Of a stretch of 64,000 bases of DNA, positions 15,916-25,575 are shown in pieces. Under the pieces are notes generated by a model. That model searched no databases. It was not told where the DNA came from and saw only the letters and a program-made list of their open reading frames with translations. The stretch is from Myxococcota bacterium. Lineage in GTDB: Bacteria > Myxococcota_A > UBA796. The number at the start of each line of letters is the position of its first letter. The first letter of the stretch is position 1. The stretch is from the NCBI GenBank assembly GCA_029251165.1, contig JAQXDW010000047.1, positions 16,084-80,083 of the forward strand. The letters run 5' to 3'. The position numbers were made by a program, and so were the translations under genes.

Positions 15916-18291
15916 ATGCGACTGTATCAGGCTGGGCTGATCGCCCTCATCCTTGCCGCCTGTGATGGAAAAACCGAAGAGCCGGTCGACCACACAGACA
16001 CGGACTCTGTCGGCGACACCGATGACACCATCGAGCCCGCGACCGATGCAGACGGCGACGGCTACGCCGAAGAAGACGACTGCGACGACAACAACGCCAG
16101 CGTCCATCCCGACCAGCCCGAGCTCTGCGACGGCGTGGACGACAACTGCAACGACATGATCGACGAGGGCTTCAGCGACACGGACGCGGACGGCATCGCC
16201 GACTGCACCGACGTCGAGGAGTGCGACGGGCTGGACAACAACGGCGACGGCTTCATCGATGAAGGCTTCGCCGATGGTGACGGCGACGGAAGCGCTGACT
16301 GCATCGAGGTCGAGGAGTGCAACGGCATCGACGACGACGGCGATGGGCTCATTGACGAGGACTTCGACGCTGACGGCGACGGATATGCCCCCTGCGTCGA
16401 CGACGGGACCGCCGACTGCGACGACACCGACGCCGCCATCTTTCCCGGCGCCACCGAGATCGATGGAGACGCGCTCGACAACAACTGCGACGGTGCGATC
16501 GATGAGGAGAGCTGGGGCGAGGGTGACCTCGTGATCACCGAGATCTTCAACAACCCCATCGACGTCTCCGACAACCACGGTGAGTGGTTCGAGATCCTCA
16601 ACGACAGCGGCGAGGACCGCATCCTCAACGGCCTCACCATCACCGACGACGGCAGCGAGCTGCATCTCCTCGCCTCCGACGACACGGTCTGGCTGCTCGC
16701 TGGTGAGTACATGGTCCTCGGCATCAACGACAGCACCGCGACCAACGGTGATGTCGTGGTGGACTACGCCTACGAGGGCATCTCCCTGAGCAACGAGTCC
16801 GACAGCCTCCATCTCTCCATGGGTGGGCTGCTCATCGACAGCGTCTCCTGGGATGACGGCGCCTCAATGCCGGACACCTCGGGCTCCTCAATGTCGCTGG
16901 ACATCCTGTTCCTCGACGCCTCCAAGAACGACGTCGGCGAGAATTGGTGCGACACCGCCTGGCCGGACGTCGACAGCGCCGACTTGCTGTCGACTCCAGG
17001 CGAAGACAACCGGCTCTGCGCGACCGTCGACCACGACGGCGACGGATACGCAGAGTCCGAAGGGGACTGCAACGACGAAGACGACACCATCGGGCCGGGT
17101 GCCGAAGAGGTCGCCTACGACAACATCGACAACGACTGCGATCCCACCTCACCAGACGATGACATCGACGGCGACGGCTTCCTGAACGTCAACGACTGCG
17201 ACGACAACGACAGCAACGCCTTCCCCGGCAACACCGAGGTGTGCGACAGCATCGACAACGACTGCGACGGCGACATCGACGATGATGACTCCGGTGTGAT
17301 CGGTACCCGGAGCTGGTACCCCGACAGCGACGGAGACGGCTACGGAGACGAGACCGCAACAGCAGTGATCTCCTGCAGCACGATCTCTGGTCTTGTCGAG
17401 GACAACGCTGACTGCGATGACAACGACGAGGACTACAACCCAGCCGCAATCGAGGATGACTGCGACGACCCAGAAGACTACAACTGCGACGGTCAGGCCG
17501 CGTTCATCGATGAAGACCTCGACGGGTTCTCCATCTGCGACGACGACTGCGACGACGACGATCCTCAGGTGTTCCCGTACGCCTGGGAGCTGCCAAGCGA
17601 CGGCATCGACAACGACTGCGACGGCGACACCGACACCAGCGACACCGACACCCCTCGGCTCCTCTCCCTCGGTGACGACGACTACTCCGCGATCTCGCTG
17701 GCAGCGACCTTCCCGTTCTGCTCGACCGACTGGAGCACGGCCTACGTCTCCTCCAACGGCCGCATCACGTTCGGCTCGGGCTCGGGTTCCTACTCGTACT
17801 CCGCCACAGCGCTGGCCTCATCGACCAGCATCGCCGGCGTCTGGGATGACCTCAACCCAAGCAGCGGCGGACGGATCGCGGTGATGAACTTCGCCGACGC
17901 CACCGGGGTCTACTTCCTCGACGTCAACGAGTACGGAAGCTCCAAGAACATCACCTTCTCGATGATCATGATGGAGGATGGCCGGGTGGTGCTGTCCTAC
18001 GGTGACATCGACACCTCCGACGGCCTCGCAGGCTGGAGCTGCAGCGGAAGCAGCGCCTCCGCCGAGTCTGACTTCACCGACGAGGCTGCCGACGTTCCCT
18101 CCAACTCCCTGGGCATCGGTCAGGGCTCGGAGTCCAACTACTTCGAGATCTTCAGCTCCGGCGCCGACGCCAACGACCTCGCGAACCAGACCTTCACCTT
18201 CTGCGTGAACTCCGGCGTCGACAATGACGGAGACGGCTGGACGGATCTCTGCGGCGACTTCGACGACACCGACAGCAGCATCACGCCGTAG
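15916..18291 (+). CDS. Large MopE-repeat lipoprotein with lamin-tail domain
   Basis: 791 aa from ATG 15916 (GGAG at 15906). The lipoprotein signal is MRLYQAGLIALILAAC. Residues 40-200 are several MopE-type repeats, DxDGDGY...DCDD...CDGxDxNCxxxxDEG, each of which is expected to bind Ca. Residues 200-350 form a lamin-tail (LTD) beta-sandwich (GDLVITEIFNNP, GEWFEILNDSGEDRILNG, YMVLGIND). More MopE repeats follow to about 620. The C-terminal 170 residues are a beta-rich domain like those in secreted adhesins (FPFCSTDWSTAYVSSNGRIT, AGVWDDLNPSSGG, FTFCVN). It is probably a surface-exposed, Ca-stabilised adhesin or structural protein; a strong hairpin follows the stop. Confidence 0.85.
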   Translation: MRLYQAGLIALILAACDGKTEEPVDHTDTDSVGDTDDTIEPATDADGDGYAEEDDCDDNNASVHPDQPELCDGVDDNCNDMIDEGFSDTDADGIADCTDVEECDGLDNNGDGFIDEGFADGDGDGSADCIEVEECNGIDDDGDGLIDEDFDADGDGYAPCVDDGTADCDDTDAAIFPGATEIDGDALDNNCDGAIDEESWGEGDLVITEIFNNPIDVSDNHGEWFEILNDSGEDRILNGLTITDDGSELHLLASDDTVWLLAGEYMVLGINDSTATNGDVVVDYAYEGISLSNESDSLHLSMGGLLIDSVSWDDGASMPDTSGSSMSLDILFLDASKNDVGENWCDTAWPDVDSADLLSTPGEDNRLCATVDHDGDGYAESEGDCNDEDDTIGPGAEEVAYDNIDNDCDPTSPDDDIDGDGFLNVNDCDDNDSNAFPGNTEVCDSIDNDCDGDIDDDDSGVIGTRSWYPDSDGDGYGDETATAVISCSTISGLVEDNADCDDNDEDYNPAAIEDDCDDPEDYNCDGQAAFIDEDLDGFSICDDDCDDDDPQVFPYAWELPSDGIDNDCDGDTDTSDTDTPRLLSLGDDDYSAISLAATFPFCSTDWSTAYVSSNGRITFGSGSGSYSYSATALASSTSIAGVWDDLNPSSGGRIAVMNFADATGVYFLDVNEYGSSKNITFSMIMMEDGRVVLSYGDIDTSDGLAGWSCSGSSASAESDFTDEAADVPSNSLGIGQGSESNYFEIFSSGADANDLANQTFTFCVNSGVDNDGDGWTDLCGDFDDTDSSITP

Positions 18292-18297
18292 CCTGAG

Positions 18298-18337
18298 CCG
18301 GCTGCCCTCCTCGCGACCGGTCGAGGAGGACAGCCGG
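18298..18337 (+). terminator. Strong hairpin after the MopE lipoprotein gene
   Basis: CCGGCTG-c-CCTCCTCG pairs with CGAGGAGG-a-CAGCCGG around an 8-base loop, seven bases after the stop codon. There is no T-run, so it may be a Rho-type or 3'-protecting structure. Confidence 0.7.
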
Positions 18338-18648
18338 AGCTTGCACGGAGCCCCTCCTGGCCGACAGCCGGCGCGGCCGCAGGCTGCAGCACAGCCGTGC
18401 TGTGCGGCACTCCAGGCAGTGTGATTGCGCACACGCCAGAAGCGACCTGGAGACGCCTCGGAGCACGCCGTCACAACGCCAGCAGTCCATGGCCCCGATT
18501 CCGGTCCCTGCATCGCCGCGCTCCCCGCTCACAATGACGCTGAGTGTGGCGGACGCAGCCGGCCTCCGCTCGTGCCAGGTGCGACCGTGGCTCACCTGCG
18601 CAGCAGGGCACGTTTTTTGCTTACCAGCAGCCCCTCTCCGGAGCGGAC
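18338..18648. other. Intergenic region, no gene seen
   Basis: About 310 bp between the hairpin and the ccoG remnant. I see no supported ORF, tRNA or repeat; it should hold the promoter of the ccoG remnant. Confidence 0.4.
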
Positions 18649-19817
18649 ATGGATGCAAGCACAGGAAAGCGCGAGTGGATCTACCCGGCATGGGTCAAGG
18701 GTGCATTCCAGACTCGACGGCGCTGGACCTTCACCGTCCTCCACATCATCCTGTTCATCACGCCCTGGATTCACGTCCGAGACCGGCAGATCATTCAGCT
18801 TGATCTCAGCAGCCGTCAGCTGATCCTCGCCGGGGAGATCTTTACCCCTCAGGACACCGTGTTCCTGGTCTTCGGGCTGCTGTTCTCGACCTTCTTGCTG
18901 TTCTTTGTCACTGCGATGTGGGGACGGATCTGGTGCGGCTATGCCTGCCCCCAGACCGTGTTCCTGGAGACCTTCGTTCACGCCATCGAGCGCCGCATTG
19001 AGGGCAACCACGGCAAGCGAATGGCCCTGGATCGCGCGGCCTGGACCCCGGAAAAGATCGCCAAGAAGGTCACGAAGCACGCCATTTTTCTCGCCGCAGC
19101 AGGCCTGATTGGTGCCTGCTTTGTCGGCTGGTTCGTCGGCACTCGCGTGCTCTTCACGGGAAACGCCAGCAGCGCGGTGTGCAGCAGCTCGGCCCAGAGA
19201 CCGGAGACTGCATCGGCTGCAGCAAGTGCGTCTCGGTCTGTCCCGTCGGCATCGACATCCGCGATGGCTACCAGCTGGAGTGCATCGGCTGCGCGAAGTG
19301 TGTGGATGCCTGCGCTCCGATCATGGGTCGCTTCGGAAAGGAGAACCTGGTCCGCTACAGCACCGCGGTCGAGGAAGCGGGCGGAAAGAGCCGCCAGATC
19401 CGCACCCGTCCGATGATCTACGTCGCCCTCATGGCGCTGACCCTGACCACAGCGGCTGCCCTGCTGATGAGCCGCCACCCCCTCGACGTCACAGTCAATC
19501 GCGGCGCCGGCACGCTGTACACCCTCGACGCGGACGGCGCGACCCGCAACACCTTCATGCTCCGGATCACCAACCGAAAGTACATCGAGGAGGCGGCTGC
19601 GGTCACGGTTTCGGTGGCGGGCATCCCCGACGCAGAGATCGTTGTCCCGCCCATCACCATGTCGACCGGTGAGACGCTCCAGGTGCCGATGGTCGTCCGA
19701 GCGCCCGCGAGTGCAGATCTGGAGCGAACCGCGCCGATCACCATTCAGGTACAGACGGACTTCGACACCGTCGTGCTCCCGACCACCTTCAAGACCGGTG
19801 CCATCACCGGAGGCTGA
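18649..19817 (+). pseudogene. ccoG: ccoG (RdxA/FixG) cytochrome oxidase accessory protein, broken by internal deletion and frameshift
   Basis: The first part (frame of ATG 18649) reads as the CcoG N-terminus: a REWIYPAWVKGAFQTRRRW start, two membrane helices, WCGYACPQTVFLETFVHAIERR and a third helix ending GTRVLFTGN at about 19160. The C-terminal part continues in another frame from about 19170: GDCIGCSKCVSVCPVGIDIR, ECIGCAKCVDACAPIMG (two 4Fe-4S sites) and a FixG-type C-terminal beta domain to 19817. A normal CcoG is near 470 aa. About 80-90 residues are missing at the junction, namely the helix and Cys-containing segment between the third helix and the ferredoxin sites. No cco operon is near. 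It is a pseudogene or an assembly error. Confidence 0.85.
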
Positions 19818-19819
19818 GC

Positions 19820-19857
19820 CAGCCCTGCACCGGCCCGAGCGGTGCTCGTGAGGGCTG
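19820..19857 (+). terminator. Hairpin after the ccoG remnant
   Basis: CAGCCCT-GCACC pairs with GGTGC-tcgtg-AGGGCTG. The 5-base bulge is on the 3' side. It lies just after the stop at 19815-19817, with no T-run. Confidence 0.6.
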
Positions 19858-20032
19858 ACTGCACAGCCGGCCGCTGCCCCCCTGCTCCCGCAGCCGACAT
19901 CGGTGACATTCACCAAAACAGCGATGACAGCGTGCAGCAAGGGGTGCGGTCCTGCGCAGCGCCGACGTTCCGCTTGTCCACTGCTGAAGCATTGGTACAA
20001 AATCATCTCTCCCAACTCACCAGAGCCGAGAA

Positions 20033-21271
20033 ATGCGTCACATCCAGCCCCTCCTGACTGTCACTGTCCTGCTCGCTCTCAGCCTGTCTCCCGTCGACGC
20101 TGAGGCGGGATGGCAGGGCCGACGAACCAAGTGCGTCAAGCCGGACAGCGCGATCACTGCCGAGCAGCAGCAATCACTCAGCGCTGCCGTCAGCGGCGGA
20201 ACCGTGGCATGGAATGCTGCTGGTGAGGTCGATCAGGCATCGGCATCGGCGACGACCAACGTCGTCCTCTCCCAGGAGGCGTTCAATCAGGCCTGGATCC
20301 GCTATGAGCTGTGCCTCGCCCTGGACAACAACCGCATCGATCAGGCGATGTACAACCGCCTGATGGAGCAGTCGCTCCAGAGCAGCATGGGGACGGCGGG
20401 CGCACCGGTCGCGGTCGCGCCGGTCGCGGTCGCGCCGGTCGCGGTCGCGCCGGTCGCGGTCGCACCGGACACGCCCCCCGCTGCTCCTGTGGCCAGCAGC
20501 GGCACCGCCTGGATGGATCAGATCCAGGCACAGACCCAGCTCCGATCCGGATCGGACTACGCCAACATGGCAGCCTATGGCTACACCCTCCTCGATGTCG
20601 CCACGACAGCCCTCCTCGCGCCCTCCACCGCTGAGACCGTCCCGCTGAGCCTGCCCAGCGGCTACGAGTACGCCCTGATGGGCGTCTGCGACAACGACTG
20701 CTCCGACCTCGACCTCGCGATCATCAAGGACGGCACCGAGCTGTCCCGCGACACCTCCACGGATGACTGGCCGGTGCTCTCGGTCGTGCCCACCAGCGGC
20801 AGCAGCTACCAGGTCAAGGTCTCCATGTACCAGTGCGCCACCGCGACCTGCGGCTACCAGGTGACCGTCTGGCAGAGGCCCGCCACAGCCCCCCAACCCG
20901 TCGCTGCCGACACCCCTGCCGCGGCTCCAGCCGCCGTCCCCCCCGTCCCGCTCGGCAGCAGCACCCACCTCCAGGGCACGCTGGCCTCCGGTGACTACGT
21001 CCTGCCAAACGGCGAGTGGTCCGACCGCTACACCATCCCTGTGCAGGCTGGTCAGAGCATCACCGCCAGCATGACCTCATCCGACATCGACACCTACCTC
21101 GTCGCGCAGATGCCGTCGGGAGCCGGTGAAGGCAACGACGACTGCGACGGCGACCGGTCCCGCTCCTGCATCAACATCACGGCGCAGGAGAGCGGTGACT
21201 GGACCATCTACGCCACCTCCTACCAGGCCGACGACAGCGGCACCTACGACCTCCAGGTCGAGGTCCGCTGA
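20033..21271 (+). CDS. Exported protein with PVAVA repeats and PPC-type beta domains
   Basis: 412 aa. The signal is MRHIQPLLTVTVLLALSLSPVDA. Residues 30-120 are helical (QSLSAAVSGGTVAWNAAGEV, AFNQAWIRYELCLALDNNRI). Then come four PVAVA repeats, and two pre-peptidase C-terminal (PPC)-like beta domains, one around 190-290 (GYEYALMGVCDNDCSDLDLA, SSYQVKVSMYQC) and one at the end (VQAGQSITASMTSSDIDTYL, ESGDWTIYATSY, GTYDLQVEVR). PPC domains help secreted enzymes fold or bind surfaces; no catalytic domain is visible, so it may be a stress or surface-binding protein. It nearly touches the recQ gene in convergent orientation. Confidence 0.8.
   Translation: MRHIQPLLTVTVLLALSLSPVDAEAGWQGRRTKCVKPDSAITAEQQQSLSAAVSGGTVAWNAAGEVDQASASATTNVVLSQEAFNQAWIRYELCLALDNNRIDQAMYNRLMEQSLQSSMGTAGAPVAVAPVAVAPVAVAPVAVAPDTPPAAPVASSGTAWMDQIQAQTQLRSGSDYANMAAYGYTLLDVATTALLAPSTAETVPLSLPSGYEYALMGVCDNDCSDLDLAIIKDGTELSRDTSTDDWPVLSVVPTSGSSYQVKVSMYQCATATCGYQVTVWQRPATAPQPVAADTPAAAPAAVPPVPLGSSTHLQGTLASGDYVLPNGEWSDRYTIPVQAGQSITASMTSSDIDTYLVAQMPSGAGEGNDDCDGDRSRSCINITAQESGDWTIYATSYQADDSGTYDLQVEVR
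20404..20466 (+). repeat. 15-bp tandem repeats encoding Pro-Val-Ala-Val-Ala
   Basis: About four copies of a unit like GTCGCGGTCGCGCCG. A multiple of three, so copy change keeps the frame; the neighbouring repeats differ by few bases. Confidence 0.8.
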
Positions 21272-21272
21272 G

Positions 21273-23111
21273 TCAGCGCTCCTGCGCGCCGTCCTCCGCG
21301 ACCAGCCTCAGGATCTCCGCGCCGTATCGGGACAGCCGCTTGCCGCCCATTCCCCACAGCCCGCTGAGCCCCTCGCTGCTGGTCGGCCGAGACGCCAGGA
21401 TCGCAGCCAGGGTGCGATCGGGGAAGACCTGGTAGGGCTTGATCCGACGCGTGCGTGCGTGGCGACGGCGCATCCGCTTCAGCGCGCGCTCCAGCCCGGT
21501 CGCCTGGGCTCGGGCCGGGGTCTTCCGAGGCGCACCGCGGACCGGCTTTCCGGGAATCCAGACCGTCGGGTACTTCCGCCCTCGCCTCACGAGGCGTCCG
21601 GCGGTCAGCAGTCGCTCCACCGCCAGCACGATGCTCTTCTCCGGCGTCCCGGTCAGCACGCCATAGCGGGGGTTGTTCTCCAGCTTCTTGCGCCGCACGT
21701 CCTTCGCCTTGCTGCCCCGAAGTCCCAGGGCCACCAGCCGCTTGCCCACTGGACTGCGAAGACCATCGACGAACGCGACGATGTGATCGTCTTGCGCTGC
21801 GGTGAAGGTCACCGCGCGCTCAGCCGCCACCTTCTGACGCCTTGCAGCCGCCTGCGTGGCGCGCTGGCTGCGCGCAGACCGAACCATCTCAGCGACCGCA
21901 TCGGAGCGCGTGCAGACGTCACAGCAGCCGCACGGACGCACCAGGGGGACGCCGAAGTGTTCGGCGAAGGCCACCTGTCGGCAGGTTGATCCGAAGATGT
22001 AGTCCGCCAGCGCCCGGTGACCGGCCTGCATGCCCGGCATCGCCTGCTCGCTGACGAGCAGGTGGAAGGTGCGGGTGTCCGCCGGAGAGTACAGCAGGGT
22101 GCAGTGCGCCGACGCGCCATCCCGGCCCGCCCGTCCCGCCTGCTGGTAGTAAGCCTCGATGGTTCCCGGCGCCTGGGTGTGGATGACGTGCCGGACATCG
22201 GGCAGGTCCACCCCCATCCCGAAGGCACTGGTGGCCACCAGCACGCTGTAGCGACCGGCGGTGAAGCCCGCCTGGACGTTGGCACGAGCGGAGTCAGCCC
22301 GACCCGCGTGATAGTAGGCCGCCGGCAGCTTCGCAGCGCGCAGGATCTTGCAGACTGACTGGGCCTTCTTGCGGGTGGAGACGTAGATGATCGCCCGGCC
22401 CGGTGCCGCCTTTGGGCCGAACCCAGCGGCCTTCAGGATCGCCAGCGCCCGCTGCGCCCGAGCGATGTCGCCGCGCAGATGCTCAACGGAGAAGGTCAAG
22501 TTGGGCCGAGAGAAGCTGCCGATGACCGACACCGGATCCGTCTGCCCCAGGCTCTCGGCGATGTCCTTGAGCACCGCCGGGGTCGCGGTGGCGGTGGCGG
22601 CCATGATCGGTGCAGACAGCTCCGCCTTGAGCATCGCCAGCTTGCGGTAGTCCGGCCGAAAGTCGTGCCCCCACTCCGAGATGCAGTGGGCCTCATCGAC
22701 CACCACATGGGCCACACCGCAGCGGGCCAAGAGGGCACGAAACCGAGCGCTGGCGAGGCGCTCGGGGCTGGCGTAGACCAGGGCGGTTCCCGCGAGGTTA
22801 GAGAGCGCGGCCCGCTGGGCGGCCCAGGGCTGACCAGAGTGCAGCGCGCATGCCACCACTCCACGGGCCTTGAGCGCCTGGACCTGGTTCTCCATCAGCG
22901 CGATCAGCGGGCTGACGACCAGCGTCGGCCCCCTTCCCTGCCGGGCCGCCAGGATCGCCGGGACCTGATAGCACAGCGACTTCCCGCCGCCGGTCGGCAG
23001 AACAACCTGCACATCGCGACCGGCCAGCAGCGCCTCGACCGCGTCCGCTTGCCCCGGCCGAAAGGCCGGGTAGCCAAACACTTCTCGGAGAATCGACGTT
23101 GGCTCGGTCAA
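21273..23111 (-). CDS. recQ: ATP-dependent DNA helicase RecQ
   Basis: 612 aa. Walker A is VLPTGGGKSLCYQVP, the Asp-box VVVDEAHCISEWGHDFRPDY, and motif VI HTQAPGTIEAYYQQAGRAGRDG, in the RecQ order. A zinc-binding region has C-R-Q-V-A and PCGCCDVC, and the C-terminal GLERALKRMRRRHARTRRIKP to YGAEILRLV segment is an HRDC domain. It unwinds DNA 3' to 5' in repair and recombination. The start is TTG, preceded by GGAGG five bases upstream on the coding strand. Alone on its strand; 110 bp from the SDR gene. Confidence 0.92.
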   Translation of the reverse strand: MTEPTSILREVFGYPAFRPGQADAVEALLAGRDVQVVLPTGGGKSLCYQVPAILAARQGRGPTLVVSPLIALMENQVQALKARGVVACALHSGQPWAAQRAALSNLAGTALVYASPERLASARFRALLARCGVAHVVVDEAHCISEWGHDFRPDYRKLAMLKAELSAPIMAATATATPAVLKDIAESLGQTDPVSVIGSFSRPNLTFSVEHLRGDIARAQRALAILKAAGFGPKAAPGRAIIYVSTRKKAQSVCKILRAAKLPAAYYHAGRADSARANVQAGFTAGRYSVLVATSAFGMGVDLPDVRHVIHTQAPGTIEAYYQQAGRAGRDGASAHCTLLYSPADTRTFHLLVSEQAMPGMQAGHRALADYIFGSTCRQVAFAEHFGVPLVRPCGCCDVCTRSDAVAEMVRSARSQRATQAAARRQKVAAERAVTFTAAQDDHIVAFVDGLRSPVGKRLVALGLRGSKAKDVRRKKLENNPRYGVLTGTPEKSIVLAVERLLTAGRLVRRGRKYPTVWIPGKPVRGAPRKTPARAQATGLERALKRMRRRHARTRRIKPYQVFPDRTLAAILASRPTSSEGLSGLWGMGGKRLSRYGAEILRLVAEDGAQER

Positions 23112-23221
23112 GGAACCTCCCCGGAGGGCGTATCACCCTGCCGTCGCCGCGACCGAGATACAGGCCGCAGCATCCAGAGCGGCTCTGGGGCGAGGCACAC
23201 TTCTCAGCAGCGTCACCGTCA

Positions 23222-23887
23222 CTACCAGGGAATCGGAGTCCCGTCGTAGGCGAAGAACGCGCCGGTCTCCTCAGCCGTGCAGTCATCCATCACCGCGATC
23301 AGCTGTCGGGCCGCTTCAGGCGGCGCGGCGGTGTAGCGTCCTCGCGCATAGGGCTGCGTCAGCGCCGTGGGCACCGTGCCCGGGTGCAGTGCGATCAGCG
23401 CCGCCTGGGGACGCTTGCGCGCATACTCTACCGACGCACACCGCACGATCTGGTTCAGGGCTGCCTTGGTGGAGCGATAGCTCGTCCAGCCGCCGAGCCG
23501 GTTGTCGCCGATGGAGGCCAGTCGAGCAGACAGCAAGGCGAAGACCGCGGGCGTCTTCCGTGGGAGCAGAGGGGCGAGGTGCTTGATCAACATCGCCGGA
23601 CCGACAGCATTGATCGCAAAGGAGCGCGCCATGACCACGGGATCCAGGCGCGAGAACGACGTCTCCGGCGGGATGCCGTCGATGGTGAGGGCACCGGTCG
23701 CGGCGATGATGCGGTCAAAGCGCTGCCCAGCGAGGCTCGCAGCCGCCGCCGCGATGGTGGACTCGTCGGTCAGCTCGATGCCGTGGGTGCTGCGGCTCAG
23801 CGGGGTCACCACATCTCCCCGGGCAGTGAAGGCCTCGGCCAGGGCGCTGCCGAGCCCCCCGGAGGCACCGATAATCAGGACGTTCAT
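23222..23887 (-). CDS. Short-chain dehydrogenase/reductase, C-factor-like
   Basis: 221 aa. NVLIIGASGGLGSALAEAF is the Rossmann GxxxGxG motif, YRSTKAALN holds the catalytic Tyr-x-x-x-Lys, and ATGALT the usual NxAG region (variant). The length and the LHPGTVPTALTQPY loop match the small C-factor (CsgA)-like SDRs that in Myxococcus influence intercellular signalling; that role cannot be assumed here. GGAGG precedes the ATG. It is likely an NAD(P)-dependent carbonyl reductase in the cytoplasm. Confidence 0.82.
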   Translation of the reverse strand: MNVLIIGASGGLGSALAEAFTARGDVVTPLSRSTHGIELTDESTIAAAAASLAGQRFDRIIAATGALTIDGIPPETSFSRLDPVVMARSFAINAVGPAMLIKHLAPLLPRKTPAVFALLSARLASIGDNRLGGWTSYRSTKAALNQIVRCASVEYARKRPQAALIALHPGTVPTALTQPYARGRYTAAPPEAARQLIAVMDDCTAEETGAFFAYDGTPIPW

Positions 23888-24164
23888 GTCGACCTCCGCG
23901 TGTCGTCCTCCGCAACCAGAGGCACCGCTTGGCTAACGCAGGTCTGGTGAGATCCACGCCAGAGTCCTCACCGAGTGGACCGATCGCGTCACGAGCCTCC
24001 AAGAGGCGACACGCAGCGACTCCCAGCACAGGCTGGCTCACGGCGTGCGACTCAGGCCATCAGTGGCCGTGAGATCCCTCACGCATGCCGCCGCTGTGAC
24101 GCACTGCGCGGACAACAAAGCCATGTGGGATGCTCTGTTCAGCGTCTCACCGTGTGGAGTCAAC

Positions 24165-24776
24165 ATGAGCGATTCTTTCCTCACCCGAGAAGTCAACAGC
24201 GCCGTAATCGGCACCCGAAAGCGGGTCCGACTCGCCAGCAGTACTGTCGGACTGCTGTGGGCGATCGAGATCGTCGACTGGCTGATCTTCCATGGTGGAC
24301 TCGATGGACTCGGCATCCACCCCAGGGCCCTCTCAGGGCTGCTGGGCATCTTCTTTGCGCCGTTCCTGCATGCTGGCTTCAGCCACCTCATCGCCAACAC
24401 CATCCCGCTGCTGGTGCTCGGCTTCCTTGCCTCCTCCCGCAAGCTGATGGATGTCTACGTCGTGGCGCTCGTCAGCATGCTGGTCGGCGGCATCGGGACC
24501 TGGCTGTTCGGCGGCGCGGGCACCGTCCACCTCGGCGCCAGCGGAGTGGTGTTCGGCTTCCTTGGATTCCTGATGGGGCGGGGATTCTACGAGCGAAGCG
24601 CCCGCTCCATCGCCCTGTCCACTGGCGTGACGCTCCTCTTCGGCGGCATGCTCACCGGAGTCCTGCCCACCGTCGGCTCAGGCATCTCCTGGCAGGGGCA
24701 CCTGTTCGGCTTCCTCGGGGGCGTCCTGACCGCACGAGGCATGGGTCGAGGGCTGCGTGTGCGCAAGAAAAAGTAG
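24165..24776 (+). CDS. Rhomboid-family intramembrane serine protease
   Basis: 203 aa from ATG 24165 (GGAG at 24156-24159). The membrane protein has about six helices. HLGASGVVFGFLGF has the catalytic GxSG Ser, SWQGHLFGFLGGV holds the partner His, and HAGFSHLIANTIPLL fits the helix-2 His-Asn site (HxxxN), so the dyad is complete. It ends in a basic tail (RGMGRGLRVRKKK). Rhomboids cut single-pass membrane proteins within the bilayer; the substrate is unknown. Confidence 0.85.
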   Translation: MSDSFLTREVNSAVIGTRKRVRLASSTVGLLWAIEIVDWLIFHGGLDGLGIHPRALSGLLGIFFAPFLHAGFSHLIANTIPLLVLGFLASSRKLMDVYVVALVSMLVGGIGTWLFGGAGTVHLGASGVVFGFLGFLMGRGFYERSARSIALSTGVTLLFGGMLTGVLPTVGSGISWQGHLFGFLGGVLTARGMGRGLRVRKKK

Positions 24777-24842
24777 GGGGGCTGCTCGAAACCAGGACGA
24801 TCCAATCACATCGCGATGGCTTCACGCATCACGAACGGTGTA

Positions 24843-24860
24843 TTATTGACGGGTCAATAA
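24843..24860. promoter_or_regulatory. Perfect 18-bp palindrome upstream of the coiled-coil gene
   Basis: TTATTGAC-GG-GTCAATAA, 8-bp arms with a 2-bp centre, ending 16 bp before the chosen ATG. It includes TTGAC like a -35 box. It is AT-rich against a GC-rich background and looks like a dimeric repressor operator. Confidence 0.6.
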
Positions 24861-24876
24861 AATGTCTGGAGCAAAC

Positions 24877-25503
24877 ATGCCGCTCACCCACCACGCCTCT
24901 TCTGTCACTGCAGACTCTCCTGCTGAGTCCAAGGTCTTCCATCCGGATCCAGAGCTGTCGGAGCAGATCTCTCGGATGACTGCACAGGCGCTGAGCGAGG
25001 TCGCAGTCAGCGGCGCCGTCCAGAGCGCCCGCTCACGGGTCACCGAGCTGGAGCAGGAGGTTGCCCTTCTGCGCGCTGAGGCACAGTGGCGTGAGGCAGG
25101 CTGGAGCGAAGAGCGAAACGAGCTGCAGTCGGAGATCCACACCGCACAGCTGGACACCGCCGAGCTCCGCACCCGGCTGGAGCAGGCCAACCTCGACATC
25201 ACGGAGATGGGAGACGAGCTGACCTGCTCCCGGACCGCGCTACAGTCGGAGCGACTCGCTCTCGCAGCGGCGACCGCGCAGGGAGAGACGCAGCGCGAGC
25301 AGCTCGCAGCGGTCGAGGCAGAGCTCACCACTCTCCGCACAGAGCTCATGGATCGAGAGCGGGTGCTGGGTGCGATGTGGCAGACGCTACAGGAGTACCG
25401 CGCCCAGGGCCCGCTCCATCGTCTCCTCCGCCGTCCCGGCCTCCCCGACCAAGAGGCACCGCGGCTGATCGGTACGGTGGAGGCTGAGAGCGCCGCAAGC
25501 TGA
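24877..25503 (+). CDS. Coiled-coil protein of unknown function
   Basis: 208 aa from the ATG at 24877, which has GGAG at 24868-24871; an upstream ATG at 24862 adds five residues but has no site. Apart from the first 40 residues it is a long coiled coil with heptad-like Leu/Ala/Glu (RVTELEQEVALLRAEA, LDTAELRTRLEQANLDI, QLAAVEAELTTLRTELM). There is no signal peptide or enzyme domain. A short Pro/Arg-rich tail (HRLLRRPGLPDQEAPRL) follows. It may be a structural or scaffolding protein; no partner is evident. Its control by the palindrome upstream is an inference. Confidence 0.65.
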   Translation: MPLTHHASSVTADSPAESKVFHPDPELSEQISRMTAQALSEVAVSGAVQSARSRVTELEQEVALLRAEAQWREAGWSEERNELQSEIHTAQLDTAELRTRLEQANLDITEMGDELTCSRTALQSERLALAAATAQGETQREQLAAVEAELTTLRTELMDRERVLGAMWQTLQEYRAQGPLHRLLRRPGLPDQEAPRLIGTVEAESAAS

Positions 25504-25575
25504 TCGCCTCACACAGACATCGCGTGCCCCTCCTCCCCAGCCCTGCGATACGATAGGGAACGGACAGGAGCACAC

